A DNA stretch of 64,000 nt from Priestia taiwanensis (GTDB taxonomy: Bacteria; Bacillota; Bacilli; Bacillales; Bacillaceae_G), in the NCBI RefSeq assembly GCF_014638355.1, contig NZ_BMFK01000001.1, positions 1,565,160 through 1,629,159 of the forward strand, written 5' to 3'. Under the pieces are notes generated by a model. It ran no database searches, was not told the origin of the DNA, and saw only the letters and a program-made list of their open reading frames with translations. A program made the translations under genes and the position numbers. This document shows positions 9,827 through 18,795 of the stretch, in pieces (position 1 is the stretch's first letter; every line of letters starts with the position of its first letter).

Positions 9827-9870
9827 AAAGAAGGTTAACGTTATTCTAACATATCGTTAACCTTCTTTTT
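9827..9870. terminator. Bidirectional terminator between hom and the LysR gene
   Basis: The 14-bp stem AAAGAAGGTTAACG / CGTTAACCTTCTTT with a 14-nt loop has T runs on both sides and serves two convergent genes. Confidence 0.85.
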
Positions 9871-10750
9871 GTTTCATATATGCTTTTAATTCTTCCATGA
9901 ATACTTCCGTTGCTTTTGATGGCAAACTTTCTTTTAAAAGAATCATAGACAGACGACGGATATACGGCTGTGGTAACGAAATCGTCGCTAATTCCCCATT
10001 TACTTCTGCTCGTTCCGTCACATCGGATGAAATAAGCGTAATCCCGAGTCCATTCGCAACCGCTTCTTTCACCGCGTAATTACTTCCAAACGTAATGATG
10101 TTCTTCGGTGCAATGTAGTTCGATGCTAAAAATAGCTTCAAATATTCTTGTGTACCAGATCCATCTTCCCGACTAATCCACGTTTCGTTCTGCACATGAT
10201 CAAGTGAAAACGTTCTCCCTGCTAACGAGTGATGATTCGGCACTGCCAATACCATCTCATCCTTCGCAAACTGCTCATATGAGAAATGTGACGACGTAAC
10301 TAACCCCTCTACTAGACCAACGTCTAGCTCATACTTCTTCATCCGCTCACAAATTCCAGTCGTATTATCAATTGTAATATGTAATGTAAGCTCTGGATAT
10401 TTCTTCGAAAACTCTCCTAAAAAAGCAGGCAAACAATATTCTCCGATGGTAAAACTAGCACCAATTCGTAAACTACCTTCTACAACATGATGATAACTAT
10501 TCACATCGCTTTTCAACTCTTCTACAAGATGGAGGATGTGTTTTGCTCGTTCATAAACGAGTTGGCCAGTTGGTGTCACAACGATTTTCTTCTGCTTATG
10601 CGAACGTCCAATAAGCGTCGTATGAAAATATTCTTCTAATCGCTTTACATGCAAACTAACACTCGGCTGTGATAAATTCACGCTCTCGGCTGCTTTCGTG
10701 AAATTTTTATGCTCTACTACCGCAAGAAATGTTCTCAACTCGTCTAACAC
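9857..10750 (-). CDS. LysR-family transcriptional regulator
   Basis: This 297-residue protein has an N-terminal winged helix-turn-helix (FTKAAESVNLSQPSVSLHVK, about residues 17-37) and a periplasmic-binding-like effector domain. The GTG start giving VLDELRTFL is chosen because GGGGG lies 6 bases before it; an ATG six codons upstream is possible. It is divergent from a YeiH-type membrane protein, and LysR/YeiH pairs are common in bacteria, so it probably controls that gene. Similarity to CysL-like regulators would fit the nearby sulfur genes, but the effector is unknown. Confidence 0.85.
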   Translation of the reverse strand: MLDELRTFLAVVEHKNFTKAAESVNLSQPSVSLHVKRLEEYFHTTLIGRSHKQKKIVVTPTGQLVYERAKHILHLVEELKSDVNSYHHVVEGSLRIGASFTIGEYCLPAFLGEFSKKYPELTLHITIDNTTGICERMKKYELDVGLVEGLVTSSHFSYEQFAKDEMVLAVPNHHSLAGRTFSLDHVQNETWISREDGSGTQEYLKLFLASNYIAPKNIITFGSNYAVKEAVANGLGITLISSDVTERAEVNGELATISLPQPYIRRLSMILLKESLPSKATEVFMEELKAYMKQKEG

Positions 10751-10871
10751 GATACTCCCCCTAACCATTAATTTTTCTAATCGTTTTTATTAAATATATT
10801 CATTTTCCTTATTATTCTACTGTCATTATACTAAAAAGAGAGAAAAAATGGTAGGAAAGGAGCCAATGGCA

Positions 10872-11867
10872 ATGAACAAACAACAAATCACTAATATCCT
10901 ACCTGGACTTGCCATATGTATATGCATTGCGCTTCTTAGTACCTTTTTAGGAACGTATATACAGAGTATTGGCAGTGCAACAATCGCCATTCTTCTTGGT
11001 ATTATTGCTGGGAACACATGTTGTAAAAATGAACGATTTACAGCCGGGACGAAATTTGCAGAAGGAACATTATTATCTTGTTCAATCGTTCTATTAGGTA
11101 CAACAATTCATATTCAAGCCCTCTTCTTGCTCGGTGTATATGGAGTGGGCTTTATCCTCATGCAGCTTCTCCTGACAATTGTAAGTGCTATTTGGATTGG
11201 AAAGAAACTAGGATTCTCAGAGAACTTTCAGCTTCTCATGGCTAGCGGCAATGGTGTATGTGGTTCGTCTGCCATCGCTTCTACTGCGCCTGTTATTGGC
11301 GCAAATGACACAGAAAAGGGTATCTCCATAACGATTGTAAATTTACTTGGAACAGTATTAATGCTTCTTCTTCCCCTTGTTGCAACCGTTCTTTACAACG
11401 GAGAAACGAATCAATCAGCTGCATTACTTGGCGGGATTCTTCAATCAGTTGGGCAAGTAGTTGCAAGTGGGAGCTTAATGGACGAATCAATTAAAGAACT
11501 GGCATTACTGTTCAAAGTTATACGCATTCTTTTCTTAGTAGTTGTTGTGCTTAGCTTCTCTTATTGGAAACAGCGTTCTGGCTCGCACGAACAAGCTGTC
11601 AAACAGAAAAAAACGAATATTCCGTGGTATATTATTGGATTCTTTCTTATGTGCACGCTCTTTAGCTTAGGAGTTCTCTCTCCAACACTATCTCATATTT
11701 CTAAGTCTATTAGTGGTGCATTTGAACTGATTGCCCTTGCCGGTATAGGAATGCATATTAAAATTGATCAACTTATCGCATATGGTATGAAAGCCTCTCT
11801 ATACGGATTGTGTATTGGCCTTATTCAAATTGGTTCAGCAATTTTGTTAATTTATGTGCTTCTTTAA
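10872..11867 (+). CDS. YeiH-family putative sulfate/sulfite exporter
   Basis: The 331-residue membrane protein has about ten hydrophobic segments and motifs of the YeiH/UPF0324 family (CNERFTAGTKFAEGTLL, SGNGVCGSSAIASTAPVIGA in the middle). The ATG of MNKQQITN is chosen because AAAGGAG is 9 bases upstream; the ATG two codons earlier is only 3 bases away. The gene is divergent from a LysR regulator. The family is annotated as a sulfate exporter, but its transported substrate is not settled. Confidence 0.82.
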   Translation: MNKQQITNILPGLAICICIALLSTFLGTYIQSIGSATIAILLGIIAGNTCCKNERFTAGTKFAEGTLLSCSIVLLGTTIHIQALFLLGVYGVGFILMQLLLTIVSAIWIGKKLGFSENFQLLMASGNGVCGSSAIASTAPVIGANDTEKGISITIVNLLGTVLMLLLPLVATVLYNGETNQSAALLGGILQSVGQVVASGSLMDESIKELALLFKVIRILFLVVVVLSFSYWKQRSGSHEQAVKQKKTNIPWYIIGFFLMCTLFSLGVLSPTLSHISKSISGAFELIALAGIGMHIKIDQLIAYGMKASLYGLCIGLIQIGSAILLIYVLL

Positions 11868-11880
11868 TATACACCATGGC

Positions 11881-11923
11881 AAATAGGTAACTTCCTTTAT
11901 TACTTGGAAGTTACCTATTTTTT
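11881..11923. terminator. Bidirectional terminator
   Basis: The 15-bp perfect stem AAATAGGTAACTTCC / GGAAGTTACCTATTT with T runs on both ends serves the yeiH-like gene and the convergent DUF1572 gene. Confidence 0.88.
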
Positions 11924-11944
11924 ATCCTCATATTTAATTAAATA

Positions 11945-12466
11945 CTACTTCTTTTTCATCTGCTCATTGAATTCCCTTGATTTCCCCCTAGGAATCGATA
12001 AGCACTGCCACTCTTTATTTTTCACCATTTTGCCGATATAGATAATTTGACCAATATGTGTACTGTAATGTACTAATTGTCTCTGGATGGCGTCTAATAC
12101 ACTTTGTGGCTCTTCTCGTATATAGACGATTTGAAACAAATTGTCCTTGTTTACTGTATTTAACGCATCAAAGCACACCTTCCATCCTTCTTCCCACGCT
12201 TCTAACAGCGCTTCTTTAGAAGAATAATCACCTTCGAATTCCCTGTCACGGTCACGCCATTCCTTTTCTCCATCTGTCGTGAGAAAATCTGTCCAACGTG
12301 ATAACATGTTGCCATGTAAATGCTTGGCGATGATGGCAATACTATTTGATTCCTCGTTGTATCGCCAATGAAGTTGTTCGTTTGTTAATTGAGCAAGTAC
12401 TCGTTCTCCTTGACGCTTTAACCCTTTATAGCATTGGATAGTACTTTCGAGATATGCTCTCTCCAT
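11945..12466 (-). CDS. DUF1572 (DinB-like) family protein
   Basis: This 173-residue protein has the four-helix DinB/YfiT-like pattern with spaced histidines (AKHLHGNMLSRW near residue 50 and HYSTHIGQIIYIGK near 135) that bind a metal in related proteins. Its activity is unknown; relatives are bacillithiol- or metal-dependent transferases. It starts 12 bases after the metH stop, with GGGGGAG within that gap, so it is the last gene of the yitJ-metH operon. This may hint at a thiol-related role, but that is inference from position. Confidence 0.75.
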   Translation of the reverse strand: MERAYLESTIQCYKGLKRQGERVLAQLTNEQLHWRYNEESNSIAIIAKHLHGNMLSRWTDFLTTDGEKEWRDRDREFEGDYSSKEALLEAWEEGWKVCFDALNTVNKDNLFQIVYIREEPQSVLDAIQRQLVHYSTHIGQIIYIGKMVKNKEWQCLSIPRGKSREFNEQMKKK

Positions 12467-12478
12467 TCCTTCTCCCCC

Positions 12479-15400
12479 TTACAAAACGTTAAAATAACGC
12501 GCCCCTGGATGTGCAAATACCATGGCTGTAACAGACGCTTCTGGCTCCATCATAAATCCTGTTGTTAACTGAATGCCAAGTTCTTCTGGTTGAATTAAGC
12601 TAAATAGCTTCGCTTGATCGCTTAATTCTGGACAAGCTGGATATCCATACGATACACGAATACCTTGATACGCCGCTCGGAAACGGTCGTGCATCGTTGT
12701 TGTTACTGGATCTGGGAATCCCCAGACATCACGCATAAGCATATGTGTACGCTCTGCTAATCCTTCTGCTAACTCTAATGCAATTGACTGGATTGCATGA
12801 CTCTTTAAATACTCTCCTTGCTCTTTATACTCCTCTGCGACTTCACGGACACCGTGACCAGCTGTTACCGCAAAGAAGCCTACGTAATCCATTTCATCAC
12901 CTACAGGGCGTAAGAAGTCACCTAATGATAAATACGGTGCTTTCTTTTGGCGCGGGAATGTAAAGCGCTCAATGACCTTACTGTGATCGTTCGGGTCATA
13001 GATGATAATATCCTCTCCATCTGACTGTGCAGGGAAAAATTGATACACCGCACGTGGCTTTAAAATCTCCCCCGCTTCTTGCAGTAAACTGTCTACTAAG
13101 TCATTCAATTCATGTGCACGGCTATCTCCTTCTTCTAGAAGGCGATCAAGCCTTCCTTTTAACCCTAAATGATGTCCAATTAACATTTGACGGTTCATGA
13201 ACGGCGCTAAATGAGCAATCGGAATATTCCTTAATACTGTTCGCTTCAATGTTGACGGTACGAATACAGGAGCTGTCCCAATATCTGAACGGGCTGGGAT
13301 ATTAGCTACTTCTACCTTCTCTACTTGTACGTCTGCTGCAACTTCTTTTTTACGCTCTTGCTCTTCTTCTAATTTCTTACGCTCTTCCATATTCGCAAGG
13401 CGGTTCGCTAAATCAAGACCATTCATCGCATCTTTTGCATATAAGACCATTCCATCATATGCAGGAGTAATACGGTTATCTGTAAATTTACGTGTTAATG
13501 CTGCTCCCCCCACCATAATTGGTGTTGAAATATTTGCAGCACGTAAATCCTGTGCTGTTAATACCATCTGTTGTGCTGACTTCACGAGTAATCCTGATAG
13601 TCCGATAATATCTGGCTTATGTTTCTTCACTTGTTGAACGAGTTCATCTGGACGAATGTTAATTCCTAAGTTCACAATTTCAAAGCCATTATTCGTTAAA
13701 ATAATTTCAACTAAGTTCTTCCCGATATCGTGCACATCGCCTTTTACCGTTGCAAGCATAACCTTTCCTTTTTTCGTTGCTTCTGTCGTTTCCATATGCG
13801 GCTCTAAATATCCTACTGCCGCTTTCATCGATTCTGCGCTCTGTAGTACTTCTGCAACGATTAATTGATTATCGTTGAAAAGACGACCGACTTCATCCAT
13901 TCCATTCATCAATGGACCGTTAATAATATCAAGTGGGATATCCCCACGCTCAAGCGCCTCCGCTAAATCATTATGCAAACCATTTTTCGTTCCTTCCACG
14001 ATATAACGAGCAAGCCTCTCCTCTAAACTTAAATTCTCGACAACTACTTTTTCTTCTTTCTTCACCCCACGGAAATACGCAGTAAAAGCTGCAAGCGTGT
14101 CGTCATTCGTTTCAAATAGGAGCTTATCCGTTAAATCAATTTCATCTTGTGGAATCGATGCATAACGCTCTAGCTTCTCTGTATTAACAATTGCATAGTC
14201 AAGACCTGCTTTTGTCGCATGATATAAGAAAACGGAGTTTAATACTTCTCGACCAGCAGGTGGCAATCCGAAAGAAATATTACTTACACCAAGTATTGTT
14301 AAACATTCCGGTAATTCTTCTTTAATACGACGAATACCTTCAATTGTTTCATATGCCGAACCGATATACTGCTCATCCCCTGTACCAACAGGGAATACGA
14401 GCGCGTCAAAAATAATATCAGATGCACGAATACCGTATTTTTTCGTTAGTAAGTCATAGCTTCGTTTTGCAACTTCAATTTTCCGATCTGCCGATACCGC
14501 CATTCCGTCTTCGTCAATCGTTCCAACAACTAATGCTGCACCGAATTTTTTCGCAAGTGGAACAACTTTTTCAAATCGTTCTTCGCCGTCTTCTAAGTTA
14601 ATCGAGTTAATGATTGCTTTCCCTTGTGAATAGGTTAAGGCTCTTGCGATTACTTCTTCATCTGTCGAATCAATCATTAATGGTACTTTCAATACTTTCG
14701 TTGCTTTCTCCAAAAATCGTTCCATATCTTCGATTTCATCACGGTCTGGGTCGGCAAGACAAACATCAATGACGTGTGCATTTCGTTTCACTTGCGCTCT
14801 TGCAATCTCAGAAGCCTCTTCAAACTTTCCATCTGCAATTAAACGTTTGAACGCACGTGAACCGATAACATTTGTACGTTCTCCAACAAATAATGGTCTC
14901 ATAGAGTCGTCATAATGAAGCGATTCTAATCCACTTACCATATGATTCGTCACTTGCTTCACTTGACGTGGCTGCATGCCATCAACTGCTTCTCTCATTG
15001 CCGTAATATGTGCAGGCGTTGTACCACAACATCCACCAACAACATTTAACCAGCCTTGTTCCGCGAACTCTTGTAACTTCTTCGCTAACGACTCTGGTGA
15101 TTCATGATAATGACCATCTTCATCTGGTAAACCAGCATTCGGATAACATGTGACATACGTTTCAGCTAAATCAGACAATGTACGGATATGATCACGCATG
15201 AATTCAGGTCCAGTTGCACAATTCAACCCAATAGATAATGGTTTCGCATGCCCAATTGAAACGTAAAACGCATCAATCGTTTGTCCAGCTAATGTCGTAC
15301 CCATCGGCTCAATCGTACCAGAAATCATAATTGGAACACGTATACTCAGTTCTTCAAATGCCTGCTCAATACCGATTGATGCAGCTTTTACGTTACGCAT

Positions 15401-15880
15401 ATCTTGACATGTCTCCACAAGTAAGACGTCTACACCACCACGTAGTAGCCCTCTTGCTTGACGATGATATGCCTCAATTAATTCTTCGAAGGTTACACCG
15501 CCCGTTACACTAATCGCTTTCGTTGTCGGCCCCATCGCACCCGCAACGTACGCTAGTTTGCCAGATTCCTTGATTGCGTCATTCGCTAATTGTGCCGCTC
15601 GTTCATTCAGTTCTTCATCTAAATGTTGAAGGTTGTAATCTGCAAGTACGATATTCGTTGCCCCGAATGTATTCGTCTCGATAATATCCGCTCCTGCATC
15701 AACATATTTACGATGAATATCCTTGATTGCATCTGGGCGTGTATGAACTAAATATTCATTACACCCTTCATACTCTTCCCCACCGAAGTCTTCTGCTGTT
15801 AAATCCAGTGCTTGAATCATTGTTCCCATCGCACCGTCTAAAATAAGAATTCTCTCTCTTAACGCTTCTTCTATTCTCAT
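12479..15880 (-). CDS. metH: Cobalamin-dependent methionine synthase
   Basis: MetH transfers a methyl group from 5-methyltetrahydrofolate via cobalamin to homocysteine. The 1133-residue protein shows the full domain order: homocysteine-binding domain (1 to about 300; zinc cysteines in GLNCATGP and GGCCGTTP), pterin-binding domain (about 330-600; VGERTNVIGSR), cobalamin cap and B12-binding domain (about 640-860; GDVHDIGKN supplies the cobalt-ligand histidine) and reactivation domain (about 890-1133; RVSYGYPACPELSD). It follows yitJ by 12 bases and belongs to that operon. No cobalamin riboswitch is visible upstream. Confidence 0.97.
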   Translation of the reverse strand: MRIEEALRERILILDGAMGTMIQALDLTAEDFGGEEYEGCNEYLVHTRPDAIKDIHRKYVDAGADIIETNTFGATNIVLADYNLQHLDEELNERAAQLANDAIKESGKLAYVAGAMGPTTKAISVTGGVTFEELIEAYHRQARGLLRGGVDVLLVETCQDMRNVKAASIGIEQAFEELSIRVPIMISGTIEPMGTTLAGQTIDAFYVSIGHAKPLSIGLNCATGPEFMRDHIRTLSDLAETYVTCYPNAGLPDEDGHYHESPESLAKKLQEFAEQGWLNVVGGCCGTTPAHITAMREAVDGMQPRQVKQVTNHMVSGLESLHYDDSMRPLFVGERTNVIGSRAFKRLIADGKFEEASEIARAQVKRNAHVIDVCLADPDRDEIEDMERFLEKATKVLKVPLMIDSTDEEVIARALTYSQGKAIINSINLEDGEERFEKVVPLAKKFGAALVVGTIDEDGMAVSADRKIEVAKRSYDLLTKKYGIRASDIIFDALVFPVGTGDEQYIGSAYETIEGIRRIKEELPECLTILGVSNISFGLPPAGREVLNSVFLYHATKAGLDYAIVNTEKLERYASIPQDEIDLTDKLLFETNDDTLAAFTAYFRGVKKEEKVVVENLSLEERLARYIVEGTKNGLHNDLAEALERGDIPLDIINGPLMNGMDEVGRLFNDNQLIVAEVLQSAESMKAAVGYLEPHMETTEATKKGKVMLATVKGDVHDIGKNLVEIILTNNGFEIVNLGINIRPDELVQQVKKHKPDIIGLSGLLVKSAQQMVLTAQDLRAANISTPIMVGGAALTRKFTDNRITPAYDGMVLYAKDAMNGLDLANRLANMEERKKLEEEQERKKEVAADVQVEKVEVANIPARSDIGTAPVFVPSTLKRTVLRNIPIAHLAPFMNRQMLIGHHLGLKGRLDRLLEEGDSRAHELNDLVDSLLQEAGEILKPRAVYQFFPAQSDGEDIIIYDPNDHSKVIERFTFPRQKKAPYLSLGDFLRPVGDEMDYVGFFAVTAGHGVREVAEEYKEQGEYLKSHAIQSIALELAEGLAERTHMLMRDVWGFPDPVTTTMHDRFRAAYQGIRVSYGYPACPELSDQAKLFSLIQPEELGIQLTTGFMMEPEASVTAMVFAHPGARYFNVL

Positions 15881-15892
15881 ATCATGACACCT

Positions 15893-17728
15893 CTATACAT
15901 ATATTTCTGCTTTTCGTTTCGGATGATTAACGACATATGTTACTAGTTCTTCAGTTACTTCATATCGTAAAAATGGTGTCACAAGATAAATACCGTTAAA
16001 GTATGTTAACGCCTCATCAAGTAGCTCTTTTGCGAAGCGTAATCCTTCTTGTACCGCTGCCTCTGGTGACTCTGCCGCCCCCATTGCTTCGCGTACCGCA
16101 TCCGGAACCGTAATACCAGGTACTTCAAAATGTAAGAAATCAGCATTTCGCTTACTAATTAACGGCATAATACCAAGGAAAATTGGCTGTTCAATATGCT
16201 TTGTTGCCTCATACATATTACGAATGAGGTTAATATCATAGACAGGTTGCGTTAAGAAGTAATCTGCTCCTGCGTCAATTTTCTTCTCTAACCTTTTAAC
16301 TGCCGCATCTAACTTACGCACATTCGGATTAAACGCTGCTCCGACAGAGAAGTTCGTTTTTTGACCAATTGTTTTGCCGACATAAGAACGTCCTTCATTC
16401 ATCTCCTTCATAAGACGAATTAATTCAAATGAGGATAAATCATACACAGACGTTGCTCCTGGAAAATCACCAACTCGTGCTGGATCACCGGTTAACGCTA
16501 ACACTTCATGAATACGAAGCGTTTCTAACCCTAATAAGTGTGACTGTAAGCCAATAATATTGCGGTCACGACACGTTAAATGCGCAAGTACATTAATGCC
16601 ACTATTAAGGAGCATCGATGCCAGTGCTGTATTGCAAACACGTGGTGATGCCAATGAATTATCCGCAAGTGTAATCGCATCTGCTCCTGCTTTCGACAAT
16701 GCTTTTGCTCCTTCAAAGAAACGTCGTGTATCAAGAGTTTTCGGTGGATCTAACTCCACAACAATTGTTGTTTCACGCTTTGCTTTCTCTGCAAGTGATT
16801 GTGTTTTTCTTGGAGCTGCTGGCTTTACTTCAATTTTCATTGTTCGTACTGCAACATCTTTCTTTGTGACAGGCTGTACATTTGTAAGAGCACGTTTCAT
16901 TGCTTTAATATGTGCTGGTGTCGTTCCACAACACCCACCTAATAAACGCACGCCTTGCTCAACAAACAATGTTGCCATTTGTTCAAAGTATGCATCCGTT
17001 CCTTCATACATGTAACGTCCATCCGCATACTTCGGTAATCCTGCATTTGGGAAAGCAGATAAGAATGTATCGTTTGGTAATGGAACTGTTTTCAATGATT
17101 CAATCATATGAAGTGGTCCTAAATGACAGTTCAGTCCAATAACATCCGCACCTAATAACTGTAACTGCTTTAATGCCTCTTCTACTGGTCGCCCGCTTTG
17201 CATAACTCCAACCTCATGAAGCGCAAGTTGTGCGACGATTGGCAATTTCGTATGATTACGAAGTATTTTCACTGCTTCATATAATTCTTCCTCATCATAA
17301 AACGTTTCTAATAGAAGGCCATCAACACCTTCTTCTAATAATGCTGTTGATTGTTGAAGCAGCATATATTCTCGTTCCATATTTGTTACATGGACAGAAC
17401 CGATATGCTTCATTCCACCAATTGTACCGAGAATAATTGTGTCATTATTTGCAGCGCGTTTCGCATGTTGTACCGCTGCCTTATTAATTGCTACAACATC
17501 ATCTTCAAGACCGTGAAGACGTAGCTTCGCTTCATTCGCCCCGTACGTGTTCGTCTGAATCACTTCTGCACCAGCTTCAATATACGCTCGGTGAATATCC
17601 GTAATTAATCCCCCGTCGGTCATGTTTAACTCTTCAAAACTACTTTGTAAGCCGTGTGAATACAATAGTGTCCCCATTGCACCATCTGCTATCACAATGC
17701 CACTTTCTAGCCGTTTTAATAACTTCAT
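15893..17728 (-). CDS. yitJ: Bifunctional homocysteine S-methyltransferase / methylenetetrahydrofolate reductase
   Basis: The 611-residue fusion has an N-terminal homocysteine S-methyltransferase domain (about 1-290; GLNCHLGP and GGCCGTTP cysteines) and a C-terminal MetF-like reductase domain (about 330-611; TLADNSLASPRV, ALTGDPARVGDFPGA, YFLTQPVYD). It makes 5-methyltetrahydrofolate and can methylate homocysteine, supplying MetH just downstream. The ATG start is preceded by GGGAGAAGG. In B. subtilis yitJ is an S-box gene; here no S-box precedes it and the upstream region instead holds inverted repeats (17758-17822). Confidence 0.94.
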   Translation of the reverse strand: MKLLKRLESGIVIADGAMGTLLYSHGLQSSFEELNMTDGGLITDIHRAYIEAGAEVIQTNTYGANEAKLRLHGLEDDVVAINKAAVQHAKRAANNDTIILGTIGGMKHIGSVHVTNMEREYMLLQQSTALLEEGVDGLLLETFYDEEELYEAVKILRNHTKLPIVAQLALHEVGVMQSGRPVEEALKQLQLLGADVIGLNCHLGPLHMIESLKTVPLPNDTFLSAFPNAGLPKYADGRYMYEGTDAYFEQMATLFVEQGVRLLGGCCGTTPAHIKAMKRALTNVQPVTKKDVAVRTMKIEVKPAAPRKTQSLAEKAKRETTIVVELDPPKTLDTRRFFEGAKALSKAGADAITLADNSLASPRVCNTALASMLLNSGINVLAHLTCRDRNIIGLQSHLLGLETLRIHEVLALTGDPARVGDFPGATSVYDLSSFELIRLMKEMNEGRSYVGKTIGQKTNFSVGAAFNPNVRKLDAAVKRLEKKIDAGADYFLTQPVYDINLIRNMYEATKHIEQPIFLGIMPLISKRNADFLHFEVPGITVPDAVREAMGAAESPEAAVQEGLRFAKELLDEALTYFNGIYLVTPFLRYEVTEELVTYVVNHPKRKAEIYV

Positions 17729-17757
17729 CTACACATTCCTTCTCCCATTAATTATTC

Positions 17758-17838
17758 TTGTTCAGAAAAGTTTTCTGAACAAACTAAAGAATCTCTACAT
17801 TCTTTATATTCATATAGAATATCATTTTTCTGAATATT
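17758..17838 (-). promoter_or_regulatory. Inverted-repeat array upstream of yitJ-metH
   Basis: Three perfect inverted repeats lie almost end to end: a 25-base palindrome with 12-base arms (17758-17782, arm TTGTTCAGAAAA), a 7-base-arm repeat (17786-17805, AAAGAAT) and a 6-base-arm repeat (17806-17822, ATATTC). Next to them ATTTTTCTGAATATT (17824-17838) matches the CodY box AATTTTCTGAAAATT with two mismatches. On the minus strand TTGAAA and TATTCT at 16-base spacing form a possible promoter overlapping the array. There is no T run after the long palindrome, so an operator or mRNA hairpin is likelier than a terminator. Confidence 0.6.
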
Positions 17839-17914
17839 TTCAAATCAAAAAAGTGTATTTCTTAAAGAATATGTCACAAACTACAAAATGAATTGTGCAA
17901 ATGAGGGATAAATA

Positions 17915-18370
17915 ATGAAACGATTATTATTAATTTGTATTTTCTTTTTTACAGGATGTACACACTATTTGCCACATCATGATGTAGTAGACTACTTCAA
18001 GCCAAAGACAGAAGAAATAAAAATAGATGATATTCATATCATCGAATTGTATGAACGAGACTTCTTCGGCCCTATTTTCAAACATAAACATTCTATCCAC
18101 CTCCATGACAAGACGGCTGCGTTAAAGATGATAGACACTATTTTTGAAGGACATTACAAGAACGTATCATTTAAAGGCATTCAAAGTTGGAAATATGTTC
18201 TCACTTTTCACCATCTAGAAGGTAATTTCAAGGAGCATAAAGTAAAAGTAAGTGACAGTGGTATTTTATATGAGGGGGCTTTTTATCCATTTGCAGACCA
18301 AAAGACGAAAGACACTCTCTTTCATCTAATAAAAGAATATCTCTACCAAGGGGAACATACGATGAAATAA
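17915..18370 (+). CDS. Small predicted lipoprotein
   Basis: The 151-residue protein starts MKRLLLICIFFFTGCTHY, a signal peptide ending in a lipobox-like TGC, so it is probably lipid-anchored at the outer face of the membrane. The mature part is polar with many His and Lys residues and no domain I recognise. The ATG follows GAGGG. It is divergent from yitJ and lies 46 bases upstream of a small membrane protein gene, probably co-transcribed. Function unknown. Confidence 0.72.
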   Translation: MKRLLLICIFFFTGCTHYLPHHDVVDYFKPKTEEIKIDDIHIIELYERDFFGPIFKHKHSIHLHDKTAALKMIDTIFEGHYKNVSFKGIQSWKYVLTFHHLEGNFKEHKVKVSDSGILYEGAFYPFADQKTKDTLFHLIKEYLYQGEHTMK

Positions 18371-18416
18371 AAGGTTGTCTATGTTGACATACCTATATAT
18401 CAGTAGAGGTGAGAAG

Positions 18417-18722
18417 ATGAAAGATAAGGTTCATTTGCTGAAATGGATTTCGATGGGGTTAGAAGCCTTTCTTGGTATACCCGTTATAGGCGGATCTATC
18501 GTCCTTAGCCTAATTTGGACACCGTTACTTTTCATGTTAGTACTTCATATTGTAATTGTTATATTATGCAGACAAGAGAAACTACCAAATGGAGCGAATA
18601 CGATTGGCATTATTACGTCGTCCATCGCATGGATTCCCATTGTCGGAATGATTATGCACCTCTTAACAGCTATCTGTATCTTCCTTGAAATAAGAAACAA
18701 TCGAAAATCTCACGCATCATAA
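18417..18722 (+). CDS. Small membrane protein of unknown function
   Basis: The 101-residue protein has three hydrophobic segments (about residues 10-30, 35-57 and 68-92) and a basic tail. The start at MKDKVHLLKW has GAGGTGAG close upstream; a start 14 codons earlier has no ribosome binding site. It follows the lipoprotein gene and ends at a strong terminator. I do not recognise a family. Confidence 0.65.
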   Translation: MKDKVHLLKWISMGLEAFLGIPVIGGSIVLSLIWTPLLFMLVLHIVIVILCRQEKLPNGANTIGIITSSIAWIPIVGMIMHLLTAICIFLEIRNNRKSHAS

Positions 18723-18725
18723 CAA

Positions 18726-18776
18726 AAAAAGGAGTTATCTTATTGTCATATCTGACAGATAAGATAACTCCTTTTT
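18726..18776. terminator. Strong bidirectional terminator
   Basis: An 18-bp perfect stem (AAAAAGGAGTTATCTTAT and complement) with a 15-nt loop separates the small membrane protein gene from the convergent CapA-like gene. Confidence 0.9.
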
Positions 18777-18795
18777 CTATACTTCCAGTAATGCG

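Noticed and set aside
16560-17015. Open frame of 151 codons antisense to yitJ
   Set aside because: It lies fully inside a well-identified gene and has no ribosome binding site or recognisable product.
17729-17914. SAM riboswitch expected upstream of yitJ
   Set aside because: None of the S-box core segments seen at 8148-8236 occur here; only inverted repeats are present.
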